The translations under genes and the position numbers were made by a program. Under the pieces are notes generated by a model, which worked only from the letters and a program-made list of their open reading frames with translations, was not told where the DNA came from and made no database searches. Positions 8,744 through 18,286 of a stretch of 64,000 bases of DNA are shown piece after piece. Source of the DNA: Bacillota bacterium (GTDB taxonomy: Bacteria > Bacillota > SHA-98 > UBA4971); contig DUSX01000003.1 of assembly GCA_012842395.1 (NCBI GenBank), forward strand, positions 52,878 to 116,877, read 5' to 3'. The number at the start of each line of letters is the position of its first letter. Position 1 is the first letter of the stretch.

Positions 8744-10654
8744 ATGTCTAGCATCGTCATTTCTTGGTTGCCGCGGCAGGTTATCATGTCCACGCCCGGC
8801 TCGGTTTGCGGGACCACCATGGAGCTTTTGTCAAGCCGCCCGTTCAAAGAAGTGGTCCGAAGTTTCATTTCCTGGCTTCGGCGGAAGGACTCGCCGCTCC
8901 TTGCCCTCTTTGCGGAGCCCGCGGCGGACTCGTGTTCGTCCGCAGGGCCCTGCCCACGGGATCACGGCGAGGCGGCCACTGCGACTGGAATTGAAGAGGA
9001 AGGGCTCTTGGAGAAGAAAGTGGACGTGCTCGTCGCCCTCCTTCATGCGCTGGCTGCCTTCCCCCTTGAACAGGCTGCACGGAGCGTGCCTGGCGCAGAA
9101 GCTCTCGCCCGAGATCCGCGTTTGCTGCACGAGTTCGTGGAAGCGCTGTACGACTATTGGCGCCGCTTTAACCGCTTTCTCGTTTGTTACTCCGAGCATT
9201 CCGAACCAGGCGCGCGAGCCGGCGCGGTAGCCGGCGCAGGCCCCGCTCTCGGCTCGGGGTTCGGCCTTGGCCTCGATCGGAGGCCCTACCGGACGTTCAA
9301 CGATACTGTGGAACAACTCACCCACGTGGTGAGGGCTGCGTACCGCGATGTGTGCGAGAACATCACGGGGGACCACCCGCGTATCTACCGCCAGGTGGCT
9401 GCCGGAGCCCAGGTCGGCCTCATCGCCGTGCCGAAGGATTGGCCGTGTCCTGAGGAGTACCGCACACTTCGCAATGTCCGCTTCATCCGGCAAGTGCTCA
9501 TCGACCCGCCTCTCATCATCGATCCCCCGATGAATAAGCGGACAGGCGAGTTTGTCAGAGTGCCCGACAACCCTCTTCTTGGGCTTGCGTTCAAGGCGGA
9601 GGAGTGGCTTTGCTACCCCGCGCAGGTGGGGCCGGTCGTGGTCTTCGTGTACTTTCATCAAGAGTTTATGGGCCTGGGCTGCTCCCTGGCGAACCTCTTT
9701 GAACTTGCCACCGACGAGCAGATCAGGCGCGGGCCTGACGCCGTTTTTGCTTTCGGCGTCTCGCCTGAGGCAATGATGAGATTCGGGGAGCTTCCGACAG
9801 TCTTCCACGAAGACCGCGCCAATGGCCTGCTGGTGGCGGCCATCCCTGGTGAGAACAGGTTCGGGTATTTCGGCTATCTCAAGAAGATGATCCTTACCCT
9901 CCACAACGTGCTCGTGATGAAGAAGCTCGGACGCATGCCTTTCCACGGTGCCATGACGAGGATCGTGATGAAGACCGGGCCGGCGGCCGGCGTCGTGATC
10001 ATCGGCGACACGGGCACGGGCAAGTCAGAGTCCCTGGAGGCCTTCCGTGTGCTTGGGCAGGAATACATCCGCGAGCTCAGAGTCATCGCAGATGACATGG
10101 GGTCGTTCGAAGTGGCTCAGGACGGCAGCATCAGAGGGTATGGCACCGAGATCGGAGCGTTTGTCCGCCTGGACGACCTCCAGCCCGGGTACGCCTTCGA
10201 CCAGGTGGACCGGGCCATCATAATGAGCCCTCACAAGACGAACGCTCGGGCGGTGATCCCCGTCACGAACACAGGCGATATACTGGCCGGGCACCGTGTG
10301 GACTACCTCCTTTACGCCAACAACTACGAGGAGGTGGACGCAGACCACCCGGTCCTCGAGAGGTTCGGGGACGTCCGGGCGGCGCTTGACGTCTTCCGCG
10401 AGGGCGCCGCTATGTCCAAGGGCACAACCACCTCTACCGGCCTCGTGCGTGCTTACTTTGCGAACATTTTCGGGCCTCCGCAATACAAGGACATCCACGA
10501 GGACCTTGCGGAACGCGTCTTCAAGGCGGCGTTTGAGCAGGGCGTGTTTGTCGGACAGATCCGCACGAGATTGGGGATCCCGGGCTACGAGCTCGCGGGA
10601 CCGGAGGCTGCGGCGAGGGCTCTCTTCGACCTGATCTCCCGCACCGGTCGGTGA
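8744..10654 (+). CDS. PEPCK/HPr-kinase-like P-loop protein
   Basis: A 636-residue soluble protein. Residues 421-429 are GDTGTGKSE, preceded by GVVI, and Asp450-Asp451 lie in RVIADDMGSF. This pairing (G-SG-GKSE then ADD) is the kinase-1/kinase-2 arrangement of the PEP carboxykinase and HPr kinase fold. A later stretch VTNTGDILAGHRVDY also resembles the PEPCK nucleotide-site region. The first 190 residues have no family resemblance I recognise and include a Gly/Ala-rich linker at about 155-175. ATG 8744 follows GGGAGGA. It may be annotated as PEP carboxykinase in databases, but substrate is not established. The next gene begins 140 bases later. Confidence 0.65.
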   Translation: MSSIVISWLPRQVIMSTPGSVCGTTMELLSSRPFKEVVRSFISWLRRKDSPLLALFAEPAADSCSSAGPCPRDHGEAATATGIEEEGLLEKKVDVLVALLHALAAFPLEQAARSVPGAEALARDPRLLHEFVEALYDYWRRFNRFLVCYSEHSEPGARAGAVAGAGPALGSGFGLGLDRRPYRTFNDTVEQLTHVVRAAYRDVCENITGDHPRIYRQVAAGAQVGLIAVPKDWPCPEEYRTLRNVRFIRQVLIDPPLIIDPPMNKRTGEFVRVPDNPLLGLAFKAEEWLCYPAQVGPVVVFVYFHQEFMGLGCSLANLFELATDEQIRRGPDAVFAFGVSPEAMMRFGELPTVFHEDRANGLLVAAIPGENRFGYFGYLKKMILTLHNVLVMKKLGRMPFHGAMTRIVMKTGPAAGVVIIGDTGTGKSESLEAFRVLGQEYIRELRVIADDMGSFEVAQDGSIRGYGTEIGAFVRLDDLQPGYAFDQVDRAIIMSPHKTNARAVIPVTNTGDILAGHRVDYLLYANNYEEVDADHPVLERFGDVRAALDVFREGAAMSKGTTTSTGLVRAYFANIFGPPQYKDIHEDLAERVFKAAFEQGVFVGQIRTRLGIPGYELAGPEAAARALFDLISRTGR

Positions 10655-10794
10655 ATCATCCCGCTTTCCGTATCAAGGATTGCCCCGGAACACGCGAATT
10701 GTCACCCAGCTTGAAACGTGCGGCGCGCCGTCGCCATGTGAGCAGTTTACGGCCCGCGCTGGTGGTGATAGACTCTTCGCGGGAGGGGATGCGC

Positions 10795-12195
10795 GTGTAC
10801 AGCAAGGTTGACGAGCGGATCGTGGACATGCTCGCGGAGATCGTCGGGTCCGAAGCCGTCGTGACCAGCGAGGAAGGCCTGGAGCCGTACTCGCACGACG
10901 AAATGCCGGGATGGCGGTTCATGCCCGAGGTTGTGGTGAAGCCCGGGTCGGTGGACGAGGTAGCGCGCGTGGTTCGACTCGCCGCGCGCGAAAACGTCCC
11001 TGTCACCCCGCGCGGCCTTGGGACGGGGCTCTCGGGGGGCGCTCTCGCGGTCCATGGGGGCGTCGTCGTGTCAATGGAGAGGATGAACAGGCTCGTCGAG
11101 GTGGACCAGGACAACCTCATGGCGGTCGTAGAGCCCGGCCTCGTGGTCGGGGAGCTACATAAACAGGTCGAGGCACTGGGGCTTTTCTACCCGCCCGACC
11201 CCGCGAGCCTGGACAGCTGCAGCATCGGCGGCAACATCGCTGAGAACGCCGGTGGGCCGCGAGCGCTCAAGTACGGGGTAACCCGAGACTACGTCATGGG
11301 AATCGAGGCGGTCCTCCCAGATGGAAGCGTGGTGCGTTACGGTGGCAAAACCGTGAAGAACGTCACCGGCTATGACCTTGCGAACGTGCTCATCGGGTCC
11401 GAGGGGACTCTAGGCATCGTGACTCAGGCTATCCTGAAGCTTATTCCCCTGCCGCAACACCGCGTTGACCTTCTCGTGCCGTTCCACAGCTTTCACGACG
11501 CGACGCGCATGGTGACCGAGATCATCCGTGCGAAGAGGATCGTGCCTGTGGTGCTCGAGTTCATGGACAGGGAAAGCGTGAAAGCGTGTGAGATATACCT
11601 CGAGAAGGAGCTCCCGTTCAGCGACGCCGAGGCGCAGCTCATAGTGGGTCTCGATGGAAACAGGCGCGAGGACATCGACGCCCAGGCGGAGATCGTGGCC
11701 GGGCTGTGCCTCGAAGGCGGGGCTGACGATGTGCTGGTGGCGGACAGCGCGTTCCAGAAGGACCAGCTCTGGCACGCGAGGCGCGTCCTTCTAGAAACGC
11801 TCAAGGCCATCAGCGAGAGGGTCGAGGTCGAGGACGTGGTGGTGCCGAGGGTGAGGATTCCGGAACTCATCTCCGCCGTCGAGGAGATCTCGGAGCGCAG
11901 CGGTTTGCCGATAGTGAACTGGGGTCACGCGGGGGACGGCAACGTGCACGTGGGCGTCCTCAAGCGCGGCGTGAGCGACGAGAAGTGGAACGCGGAGCTC
12001 GACCGGGTGAACGAGGCCATTTTCGAGGCGGCGCTCAGTCTCGGAGGGATGATCACAGGAGAGCACGGCATAGGCATCTTCAAGAAGAGGTTCATGCCCA
12101 AGGCGGTGGACGAGCCCACCATGGCGGCCATGCGCGTCTTGAAGCGCGCTTTCGATCCGGCGGGCATCATGAATCCTGGCAAGGTGCTGCCGTGA
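10795..12195 (+). CDS. glcD: FAD-linked oxidase, GlcD (glycolate/D-lactate dehydrogenase) family
   Basis: Oxidises a 2-hydroxyacid such as glycolate or D-lactate with FAD. The FAD-binding (PCMH) domain shows PRGLGTGLSGGA, then SIGGNIAENAGGPRALKYG and NVLIGSEGTLGI. The C-terminal oxidase domain carries NWGHAGDGNVHVG and ends with GEHGIG--K and FDPAGIMNPGKVLP, all hallmark GlcD positions. The GTG start is six bases after GGGAGGGG; the longer frame back to 10651 has no site. At 466 residues the length is typical. No GlcE/GlcF Fe-S partner follows; the next gene is an aldolase 52 bases away, probably in the same operon. Confidence 0.92.
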   Translation: MYSKVDERIVDMLAEIVGSEAVVTSEEGLEPYSHDEMPGWRFMPEVVVKPGSVDEVARVVRLAARENVPVTPRGLGTGLSGGALAVHGGVVVSMERMNRLVEVDQDNLMAVVEPGLVVGELHKQVEALGLFYPPDPASLDSCSIGGNIAENAGGPRALKYGVTRDYVMGIEAVLPDGSVVRYGGKTVKNVTGYDLANVLIGSEGTLGIVTQAILKLIPLPQHRVDLLVPFHSFHDATRMVTEIIRAKRIVPVVLEFMDRESVKACEIYLEKELPFSDAEAQLIVGLDGNRREDIDAQAEIVAGLCLEGGADDVLVADSAFQKDQLWHARRVLLETLKAISERVEVEDVVVPRVRIPELISAVEEISERSGLPIVNWGHAGDGNVHVGVLKRGVSDEKWNAELDRVNEAIFEAALSLGGMITGEHGIGIFKKRFMPKAVDEPTMAAMRVLKRAFDPAGIMNPGKVLP

Positions 12196-12247
12196 GCAAC
12201 ATCAGGGTAACTTGAAAGAGCTGAGGCAAGTTCGGGAGGACAACGAG

Positions 12248-12922
12248 ATGACACACGAGATGACATCAGAGAGCCGCCTCGCACTGAAGAGGCAGATCGT
12301 CGAGGCCGGGATCCATATGATCCGGACCGGCCTCGTGTACGGGACCGGCGGGAACATCAGCGCGCGCCTGCCCGGGATGCGCTATTTCTATGTCACGCCG
12401 AGCGGCATGGCTTACGAGTCATTGAGCACCGACGATGTCGTCGGGGTCGACTTCAATGGCCGCGTGGTCGAAGGCACAAGGCGCCCATCCATCGAGTGCA
12501 TGATGCACGCCGCTATCCTGCGGGCGAGAGAAGACGTGGGGGCCGTGGTTCACACTCACTCCATGTACGCCACCGCCCTCGCCTCGGCTCGCGTCTCGAT
12601 CCCGCCATTCCTCGAGACGGTGATAGCCGCAACGGGCGGGCATGAGGTAAGAGTGGCGGACTTCGCCCCGGCCGGGTCGCGGGAGCTTGCGGACATCGTG
12701 GTCCGCACTCTTGGCAGCGACAACGCGGTCCTCCTCGCAAACCACGGGGTGGTCGGCGTTGGCCGCGACCTCGACGAGGCCATGGCGATGTGCGAGGTCG
12801 TGGAGAAGGCCGCCATGGTATTTCTGTTGAGCAAGGCGGTGGGTGGGCCCGTTCTCCTCCCAGGGGAGCTCGTGGCAAGACAGGTAGAATTCTTCAAAGC
12901 CCGGTACGGCCAGCAAGGCTGA
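12248..12922 (+). CDS. Class II aldolase/adducin-family protein (fuculose-phosphate-aldolase-like)
   Basis: A zinc-dependent lyase candidate of 224 residues. The fold is marked by GNISAR, VTPSGM, PSIECMMHAAIL (catalytic Glu), VVHTHS (two zinc His ligands) and LLANHGVVGVG (third His). Family members split sugar phosphates such as L-fuculose-1-phosphate or L-ribulose-5-phosphate; the glycolate-oxidase-type neighbour upstream would fit a product such as glycolaldehyde or lactaldehyde being oxidised further, but that is inference. ATG 12248 has GGGAGG eight bases upstream. The 3' end overlaps the convergent BioY gene by 29 bases. Confidence 0.88.
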   Translation: MTHEMTSESRLALKRQIVEAGIHMIRTGLVYGTGGNISARLPGMRYFYVTPSGMAYESLSTDDVVGVDFNGRVVEGTRRPSIECMMHAAILRAREDVGAVVHTHSMYATALASARVSIPPFLETVIAATGGHEVRVADFAPAGSRELADIVVRTLGSDNAVLLANHGVVGVGRDLDEAMAMCEVVEKAAMVFLLSKAVGGPVLLPGELVARQVEFFKARYGQQG

Positions 12923-13463
12923 ACCGGAGTCTCCACCCTACCAGCCCGGCTATGCAGGCCTTCAGCACGTCTCCCGGGATGAACGGCAGGGCGCCTGCAA
13001 CGATGGCCTTGGTAGGCGTGAGGCCTGTCACAAGTGCGAGCTGGGACACGCCGAGGCCATACACGACGACCACTCCTCCCGCTAGACACGCGAGGACTAG
13101 CCATGCCGGGCCGAGACGTCTCGGGGTCGCGTGTCTTTGCGGCAAGAGGGCCAGTATGCTGGTCACGCCCGCCCCGACCACGAAGCCCGAAAGATAGCCG
13201 CCGGTCGCCCCAGCCAATACCGCAAAGCCGGAGGCGCCCCCCGCGAAAACGGGCAATCCGGCAGCCCCGATGAGCACATAGAGCAACTGACTCAGCATGG
13301 CCTCGCGAGGCCTGAGGAGGAGCCCCGCAAGCATGGGCCCGAAGGACTGCGCCGTCACAGGGACCGGGCTGAAAGGCAAGGGTATCGACACGAATGCCAG
13401 CACGCTCGTGAGTGCGGCGAAAAGAGCTATCCTGGTCAGCGAGTATATGTCGTTTCTTCTCAT
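12894..13463 (-). CDS. bioY: Biotin transporter BioY (ECF S component)
   Basis: Membrane substrate-binding component for biotin uptake, working with shared ECF energising subunits that are not encoded here. Six hydrophobic segments in 189 residues, with the family motifs SIPLPFSPVPVTAQSFG near residue 26 and GGASGFAVLAGATGGYLSGF near residue 75. The length is normal. It lies tail to tail with the aldolase gene. The upstream region shows no recognisable BirA operator; the ribosome binding site is weak (GAGGGA at long spacing). Confidence 0.93.
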   Translation of the reverse strand: MRRNDIYSLTRIALFAALTSVLAFVSIPLPFSPVPVTAQSFGPMLAGLLLRPREAMLSQLLYVLIGAAGLPVFAGGASGFAVLAGATGGYLSGFVVGAGVTSILALLPQRHATPRRLGPAWLVLACLAGGVVVVYGLGVSQLALVTGLTPTKAIVAGALPFIPGDVLKACIAGLVGWRLRFSLAGRTGL

Positions 13464-13551
13464 AGCGTGGGCGATCCCTCAACTTACACTTACGCTTACG
13501 CTCGACGGTGTCCCAAGGGCCCGCCGTAACTAGCGGCGCTTTTGGGCAAAC

Positions 13552-14187
13552 CTAATGGAGCGTCTTGACCATCCTGTGCAATCCTTCGATCCCGCGGCGC
13601 CTTGTCTCCGCGTGAAACGTGTAAGTGCCAGCGACCTTGTAACCAAGGCGCTCATATAGCCCTCGGGCCCCGGTATTGCCAAGCTCGACATCGAGCGAGC
13701 ATTTGCTGAGCCCCTCGGCTTTCGCCTTTTCCTCGGCCGCCGCAAGGAGCATCGTGCCAATGCCCTGGTCTCGCCATCCGGGCAGGACGGCAACGTGCGC
13801 TATGTAGAACTCGCCAGGGCCGGGCCTGGGGAGCTCGAATAGAAGCGGGCCTGAGTGTAAGGCAAGGCTCAATGCCCGACGCAGCCCGTACACGAATGGC
13901 GCCTGAAAAGCCATGTTCAGGTTCAACCGCCTTATCCTCCGGCTTGCGTATCCCAGGAACATGCCTACGACCTTGTCGCCAGCCTCCGCCACCATCGCGA
14001 ACTCATAGCTGAACCGGTTCGCGTCTCTCATGAAGAACGCACGGAGCGCCTTGCGCGCGAGGTCCGGGTTGCCCAGGCCGAAGACCGCGTCGGCCACCTG
14101 TTCAGACGGGAACGACATCCGGACGAGAGCCGCGCCGACCGGCGCGTCGTCGGGTCGCGCGTTCCGCATGCGAACCTCGATCGCCAT
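13552..14187 (-). CDS. GNAT-family N-acetyltransferase
   Basis: Transfers an acetyl group from acetyl-CoA to an unknown amine. The acetyl-CoA site is visible as YIAHVAVLPGWRDQGIGTMLL (about residues 127-147; the R-x-x-G-x-G/A pyrophosphate loop), followed by LDVELGNTGARGLYERLGYKV, the usual motif B. At 211 residues it has an extra segment between the N-terminal strands and motif A. It lies 88 bases upstream of BioY on the same strand. The target is not predictable. Confidence 0.85.
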   Translation of the reverse strand: MAIEVRMRNARPDDAPVGAALVRMSFPSEQVADAVFGLGNPDLARKALRAFFMRDANRFSYEFAMVAEAGDKVVGMFLGYASRRIRRLNLNMAFQAPFVYGLRRALSLALHSGPLLFELPRPGPGEFYIAHVAVLPGWRDQGIGTMLLAAAEEKAKAEGLSKCSLDVELGNTGARGLYERLGYKVAGTYTFHAETRRRGIEGLHRMVKTLH

Positions 14188-14788
14188 CTCACATCACCCC
14201 ATGCAGTGCAGGCGGGCATTGATCCTGGCCATGCGTTGTGCCCGTAGTGTCCCGGCCCGACACGTCACGAGGACCTCAGTTGGTGGGCGCCAGACCTGTC
14301 TGCGGCAGGTAATGAGGTCACATGTCCCACGAATGCGGCATGCCGGGCACCGGTCGTGTTCTGGTGTTGCCAAACCGGAATTCCGCACATGCTCCCTGAT
14401 CTCCTTCTCAAATCCTGGTTGGATAAGAAGTCTTTCATGCCTTCTATTCTTCTTGTTTCGGAAGGAGGAGACCGGCGTTTGGTGTAGAACATATTAGTTC
14501 GGTATGACATTTGGTGTACCAAATCGGTGTGCCAACTGCCTGCTTGAAGAGTCGAACACGTTACTTGGATGCCACTTGGGGACGCTCTCTTGAAAGGAGG
14601 GGGGCGGCGCGGAAGCGGGACAACTAGACTCGGTGGGACCTCTACACTGGTGACGGAGCGTGCGCTGGGAAGAGTCGTAGCAAGGTATTTCATCAGCTAT
14701 GTCGTGGCAGCGTACGACCCAGGAGAAGCCGAAATCTGATGAACGAAGAAGACCCGCGTCGGCGGGTGAAGGCCGGGAGGGGATATCC
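14188..14788. other. Intergenic control region upstream of the first TRAP operon
   Basis: 601 bases between divergent genes, holding the operator cluster listed at 14478-14536. I see no other gene. A GGTGGGACC string near 14634 resembles a T-box core, but no stem I or terminator is apparent. Confidence 0.45.
14478..14536 (+). promoter_or_regulatory. Operator cluster, TTGGTGTACCAA type (predicted GntR/FCD sites)
   Basis: The core is ATTTGGT-GT-ACCAAAT at 14509-14524, an inverted repeat with perfect 7-base arms. Degenerate copies flank it: TTTGGTGTAGAAC at 14478-14490 and TCGGTGTGCCAAC at 14524-14536. The core matches the TGGTATACCA palindromes upstream of the malic enzyme and the second TRAP permease. 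FCD-type GntR repressors bind short palindromes of the T-GT-N-AC-A kind, and two such regulators are encoded nearby, so these are probable operators for the TRAP operon. Confidence 0.6.
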
Positions 14789-15799
14789 GTGCGAAGGTTC
14801 ACGAAGGTAATGGCCATGGTAGCAGCGCTCACACTCCTCTTGAGTGCGGTCGGCACTAGCGGAGAGGCCGCTAATAGGGTATTCATCCGCATTCCCACGG
14901 CGAGCATGGGCGGGTCGTTTTATCCCGCTGGCTCGGTTATTGCGAGCCTGATCAACGACAAGTTGGGCAAGGAAGGCGTTGTAGCGTCGGCCCAGGAGTC
15001 CGGCGGCTCTCCTGAGAACATCAATATGATGGCGAAGGGTGAGGCGGAAGCCGCAGTTCTCCTAGCAAGCGTCGTTGTTGACGCGTACAACGGCAGAGGG
15101 GCATTCAAGGACAAGCCTTACAAAGATCTCCGGATGATAACGGTATTGTGGCCGAACGTCGTCCAGATGGTCGTGACTGAGAAATCAGGCATCAGAAGCT
15201 ATCGGGATTTGAAGGGTAAACGGGTGTCAGTCGGCCAGCTCGGAAGCGGCACCGAGCCGAATACCATAGCCGCTCTGGACGGTGCCGGCATGACCTACAA
15301 GGACATTCTCCCCGAGTTCCTGGGCTTCTCCCAATCTGCTGATGCGATAAAGGACGGGCGCATAGTGGCCGCGCAACTCTCCGGCGGCATCCCCCACCCG
15401 TCGGTGCTAGACTTGTTTGCTAGCAGGGTCGGGGCTCGGCTTCTGTCGATGACGCAAGACGAGGTCAAGCGCGCGTGTGAGCTGCATCCAGAGTTCTCGG
15501 AGTTTACGATACCTGCGAACACGTATCCGGGCCAGGATTACGCGGTGCGTACTATTGCTACGACGACTGCCCTGGGCATCAGAAAGGATATACCTGAGGA
15601 CCTCGTGTACAAGATTACCAAGACCATCTTCGAGAATCTAGACTACATTCATAAGTCGTACTCCGGACTTGAATACATGTCACTTGAGCACGCCATACCT
15701 GGGCTTGTTGCGCCATTGCACGCAGGGGCCGTGCGTTATTTCAAGGAGCGCGGCATCAAGATTCCCGAGAACTTGATCCCACCCGAGTACAAGGGTTAA
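14789..15799 (+). CDS. TAXI-family TRAP transporter solute-binding protein (first)
   Basis: Secreted receptor that hands a substrate to the TRAP permease encoded next. GTG start with GGGAGGGG six bases upstream, giving a signal peptide with RRFTK, a hydrophobic run and a cut near GEAA (about residue 26). The mature part shows TAXI features: IPTASMGGSFYPAGSVIA, ESGGSPENINMMAKGEAE, LKGKRVSVGQLGSGTE and a C-terminal PLHAGAVRYFKERGI. The family imports dicarboxylates, amino acids or other small acids. A GC-rich hairpin separates it from the permease gene. The second receptor at 28065 is a distant paralogue. Confidence 0.93.
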   Translation: MRRFTKVMAMVAALTLLLSAVGTSGEAANRVFIRIPTASMGGSFYPAGSVIASLINDKLGKEGVVASAQESGGSPENINMMAKGEAEAAVLLASVVVDAYNGRGAFKDKPYKDLRMITVLWPNVVQMVVTEKSGIRSYRDLKGKRVSVGQLGSGTEPNTIAALDGAGMTYKDILPEFLGFSQSADAIKDGRIVAAQLSGGIPHPSVLDLFASRVGARLLSMTQDEVKRACELHPEFSEFTIPANTYPGQDYAVRTIATTTALGIRKDIPEDLVYKITKTIFENLDYIHKSYSGLEYMSLEHAIPGLVAPLHAGAVRYFKERGIKIPENLIPPEYKG

Positions 15800-15875
15800 G
15801 TCGAGTCGGGGAATTCAAGGCTCGTTCAGGTATGAAAGCATGAAACGCACCACGAGCGGACCAATGTGAGCCGTC

Positions 15876-15909
15876 GGGCCCCGGCGGTTGATCGGGAGCC
15901 CCGGGGCCC
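15876..15909 (+). repeat. GC-rich hairpin between TRAP receptor and permease genes
   Basis: GGGCCCCGG (15876-15884) pairs perfectly with CCGGGGCCC (15901-15909) across a 16-base loop. There is no T-run. A hairpin here could stabilise the receptor mRNA or attenuate the permease message. Confidence 0.55.
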
Positions 15910-15984
15910 GGGGCCGCTGACAACTGACAACGGCCCTTGGGCGGTATTAAGGTACGCAGCACTGAGCACTGGAGGTACGCACCT

Positions 15985-17916
15985 ATGTCGACGAGTCTGG
16001 AAAGCGAAGCGAGGCCTCAAGCGGGATCGAAGCGCGCAACAGGCGTTGTCGTATCGATATGTTCGATCATTGCTGTGGCGTTCTCGGTATTCGAGATATG
16101 GGCGAATAGCTTCTCGTTTCTTCCCACACTTAAGCTCAACACGATTCACCTAGCGTTCCTTATGTTCCTGTGCTTCTTGATGTACCCTGCGCGACGGGGC
16201 GCTGCGAGGGACAAGGTCCCAGCCATTGACTGGATCTTCGCGATCCTTGGGGCAGGATGTGCTCTCTACTTTTGTCTATCGTTCGACGCGCTGTACAACC
16301 GGGGCATGATTCCGCTGCCCAGAGACTACGTTGTTGCCGTCGTGGGATTGCTCCTGGTTCTTGAGGCGGGAAGGCGGTCGACAGGGCCCATACTGCCAGT
16401 TCTTGCCATCATATTCCTGCTATACGCAAGATATGGCCAGTACGTTCCGGGCGTGTTCGCGCATGGCGGGTTTCCGTGGTCAAGGGTCGTATCGAGGATG
16501 TTCATGACGGACGCGGGCGTTTTCGGAACCACCATTACCATTTCCTCGACGTACCTCTTCCTCTTTGTGCTCTTTGGGGAGTTCCTCGCAAAGAGCGGTG
16601 TGGGCGACTTCTTCAATGATTTCGCGTTTTCGTTGATAGGCCACAGAAGGGGCGGCCCCGCTCAGGTCTCGGTGATTTCAAGCGCGCTCATGGGCACGAT
16701 AAGCGGGAGCTCCATAGCAAACGTCGCCACGACGGGGAGCTTCACTATTCCGCTCATGAAACGCATCGGGTACACGCCTGACTTCGCCGGGGCCGTAGAA
16801 GCGACCGCATCGACTGGCGGAATGATCATGCCGCCGATCATGGGGGCAGCAGCGTTCCTGATGGCTGGTTTCCTCGGGGTTCCTTATACCACGATTATGG
16901 TCGCTGGCATAATCCCAGCTATCCTATATTACCTATCTCTGCTCTTTGTGATAGATATGGAGGCACAGCAGAGAGGCCTTCTGGGCCTCCCGAAGTCGGA
17001 CCTTCCCAAGTTGTGGGAGGTGCTGAGGGACAAGGGGTATCGCGTTATCCCCGTGCTCGTGATCATCTACGCACTCGTCACTGGCCTCACTGCTATTACG
17101 TCGGCGTTCGCGGGCTTAGTATCAACGGTGCTTGTCAGCCTTTTCAACAGGAAGTCTAGGATGGGGCTCAAAAAGATTGTAGAAGCGCTCGCTGGTGCAG
17201 GACGGAGTATCGTGCCCATCGGCCTTGCCTGTGCGGTGGTGGGCATCATCGTCGGGGTAACGGGCATGACTGCTCTGGGCTCCGTGGTCGCCTACAACAT
17301 GATCAACCTTTCAAGGGGCGTCACGCTCCTCGCGCTCGTGTTCGTTCTCCTTGCCTCGCTCGTTGCTAGCATGGGGCTTCCCGCCACAGCCTGTTATGTG
17401 GTGGTTGCTGCAATCGCCGCGCCGGCGCTTGTGCGAATGAACATCCCGCCCCTTGCAGCCCACTTCTTCGTGTTCTGGTTCGGCTGCCTCTCAGGGATCA
17501 CGCCTCCAGTAGCGTTGGCTTCCTACACAGCTGCCGGAATCGCAGGCTCGAACCCTAACAAGGTGGCTATGACCGCATTGCGGATAGCTGCGCCGGGGTT
17601 CTTGCTCCCGTTCCTTTTGGTGTATCGACCGGAGTTGCTTGGGCTGCCCGCTCCCATGCCTAGGCTCGTCGTTTCTATCGGAGTGGCCGTTCTGGCGTGT
17701 CTGTCAACGGCTTGTTGCACTCACGGCTACTTCATGGGCAAGCTCTCCATGTGGGAGAGGGTTTTGATGGGCATCGGGAGCGTGATGTTGGTAAACCCTG
17801 ACATGTGGTCGTACGTTGGCATAACGATGATAGCGTGTGTCCTTGCATACCGATGGTATCGCGCCAGGAGAGGACGGAACCGCTCGGCCGGGCTGCAATG
17901 CGAAGCCTGCACATGA
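15985..17916 (+). CDS. TRAP transporter fused permease, TAXI type (first)
   Basis: Inner-membrane sodium- or proton-driven permease in which the small (DctQ-like) and large (DctM-like) parts are fused, 643 residues with hydrophobic segments throughout. The conserved large-subunit core includes MGTISGSSIANVATTGSFTI, EATASTGGMIMPPIMGAAAF and GITPPVALASYTAAGIAG. GGAGGT lies eight bases before ATG 15985. It pairs with the receptor upstream. A related permease is at 25935, sharing the same core blocks. Regulated with the receptor by the upstream operator cluster, by inference. Confidence 0.94.
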   Translation: MSTSLESEARPQAGSKRATGVVVSICSIIAVAFSVFEIWANSFSFLPTLKLNTIHLAFLMFLCFLMYPARRGAARDKVPAIDWIFAILGAGCALYFCLSFDALYNRGMIPLPRDYVVAVVGLLLVLEAGRRSTGPILPVLAIIFLLYARYGQYVPGVFAHGGFPWSRVVSRMFMTDAGVFGTTITISSTYLFLFVLFGEFLAKSGVGDFFNDFAFSLIGHRRGGPAQVSVISSALMGTISGSSIANVATTGSFTIPLMKRIGYTPDFAGAVEATASTGGMIMPPIMGAAAFLMAGFLGVPYTTIMVAGIIPAILYYLSLLFVIDMEAQQRGLLGLPKSDLPKLWEVLRDKGYRVIPVLVIIYALVTGLTAITSAFAGLVSTVLVSLFNRKSRMGLKKIVEALAGAGRSIVPIGLACAVVGIIVGVTGMTALGSVVAYNMINLSRGVTLLALVFVLLASLVASMGLPATACYVVVAAIAAPALVRMNIPPLAAHFFVFWFGCLSGITPPVALASYTAAGIAGSNPNKVAMTALRIAAPGFLLPFLLVYRPELLGLPAPMPRLVVSIGVAVLACLSTACCTHGYFMGKLSMWERVLMGIGSVMLVNPDMWSYVGITMIACVLAYRWYRARRGRNRSAGLQCEACT

Positions 17917-18286
17917 GACCAAGAGGACCGGGCGAAGGACGGCCCGGCCCGGTGTCTCCGATGCGTCTGCGTTGGACGCCGTTTGGGTTTTTGCTGGCAG
18001 GGTTCTGGCGCAGTAGTCCCGGTGACATCGCCATCCTCGTCCCGTCACACTAAAAGAAGGAATACACTGGATGTCGCCGAAATGAGAATCAGCAGGGCTC
18101 CAACTGAGCCCGATGACGGGGTGCGTCACGAGTTGAACAAAGGGCAGTGTCGCTGATGTCAGGCGGCGTCGTAAGCACACTGGTGGCGAGTGAGCATTGA
18201 AGACTGCTGCTGGCATGTGCCGGGACGGGCCCGGGAAGACGTCGCTGGCCGTGGCGCGAGTTTTCGATGTAAAGGAGAACCGCTTC
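17917..18286. other. Intergenic region before GntR regulator
   Basis: 370 bases. An imperfect inverted repeat ACCGGGC/GCCCGGT at about 17928-17954 may end the TRAP operon. Beyond that I see no promoter of good quality and no gene. Confidence 0.35.

Noticed and set aside
8831..9946. Minus-strand frame of 371 codons opposite the PEPCK/HPr-kinase-like gene
   Set aside because: Antisense shadow with no motif and no ribosome binding site.
14478..14536. CRISPR-like short repeats
   Set aside because: The repeats are degenerate palindromic operator copies with irregular spacing; there is no array of equal spacers anywhere in the window.
14600..14700. Possible T-box element before the first TRAP receptor
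   Set aside because: Only a GGTGGGACC-like core is present, without stem I, antiterminator pairing or terminator.
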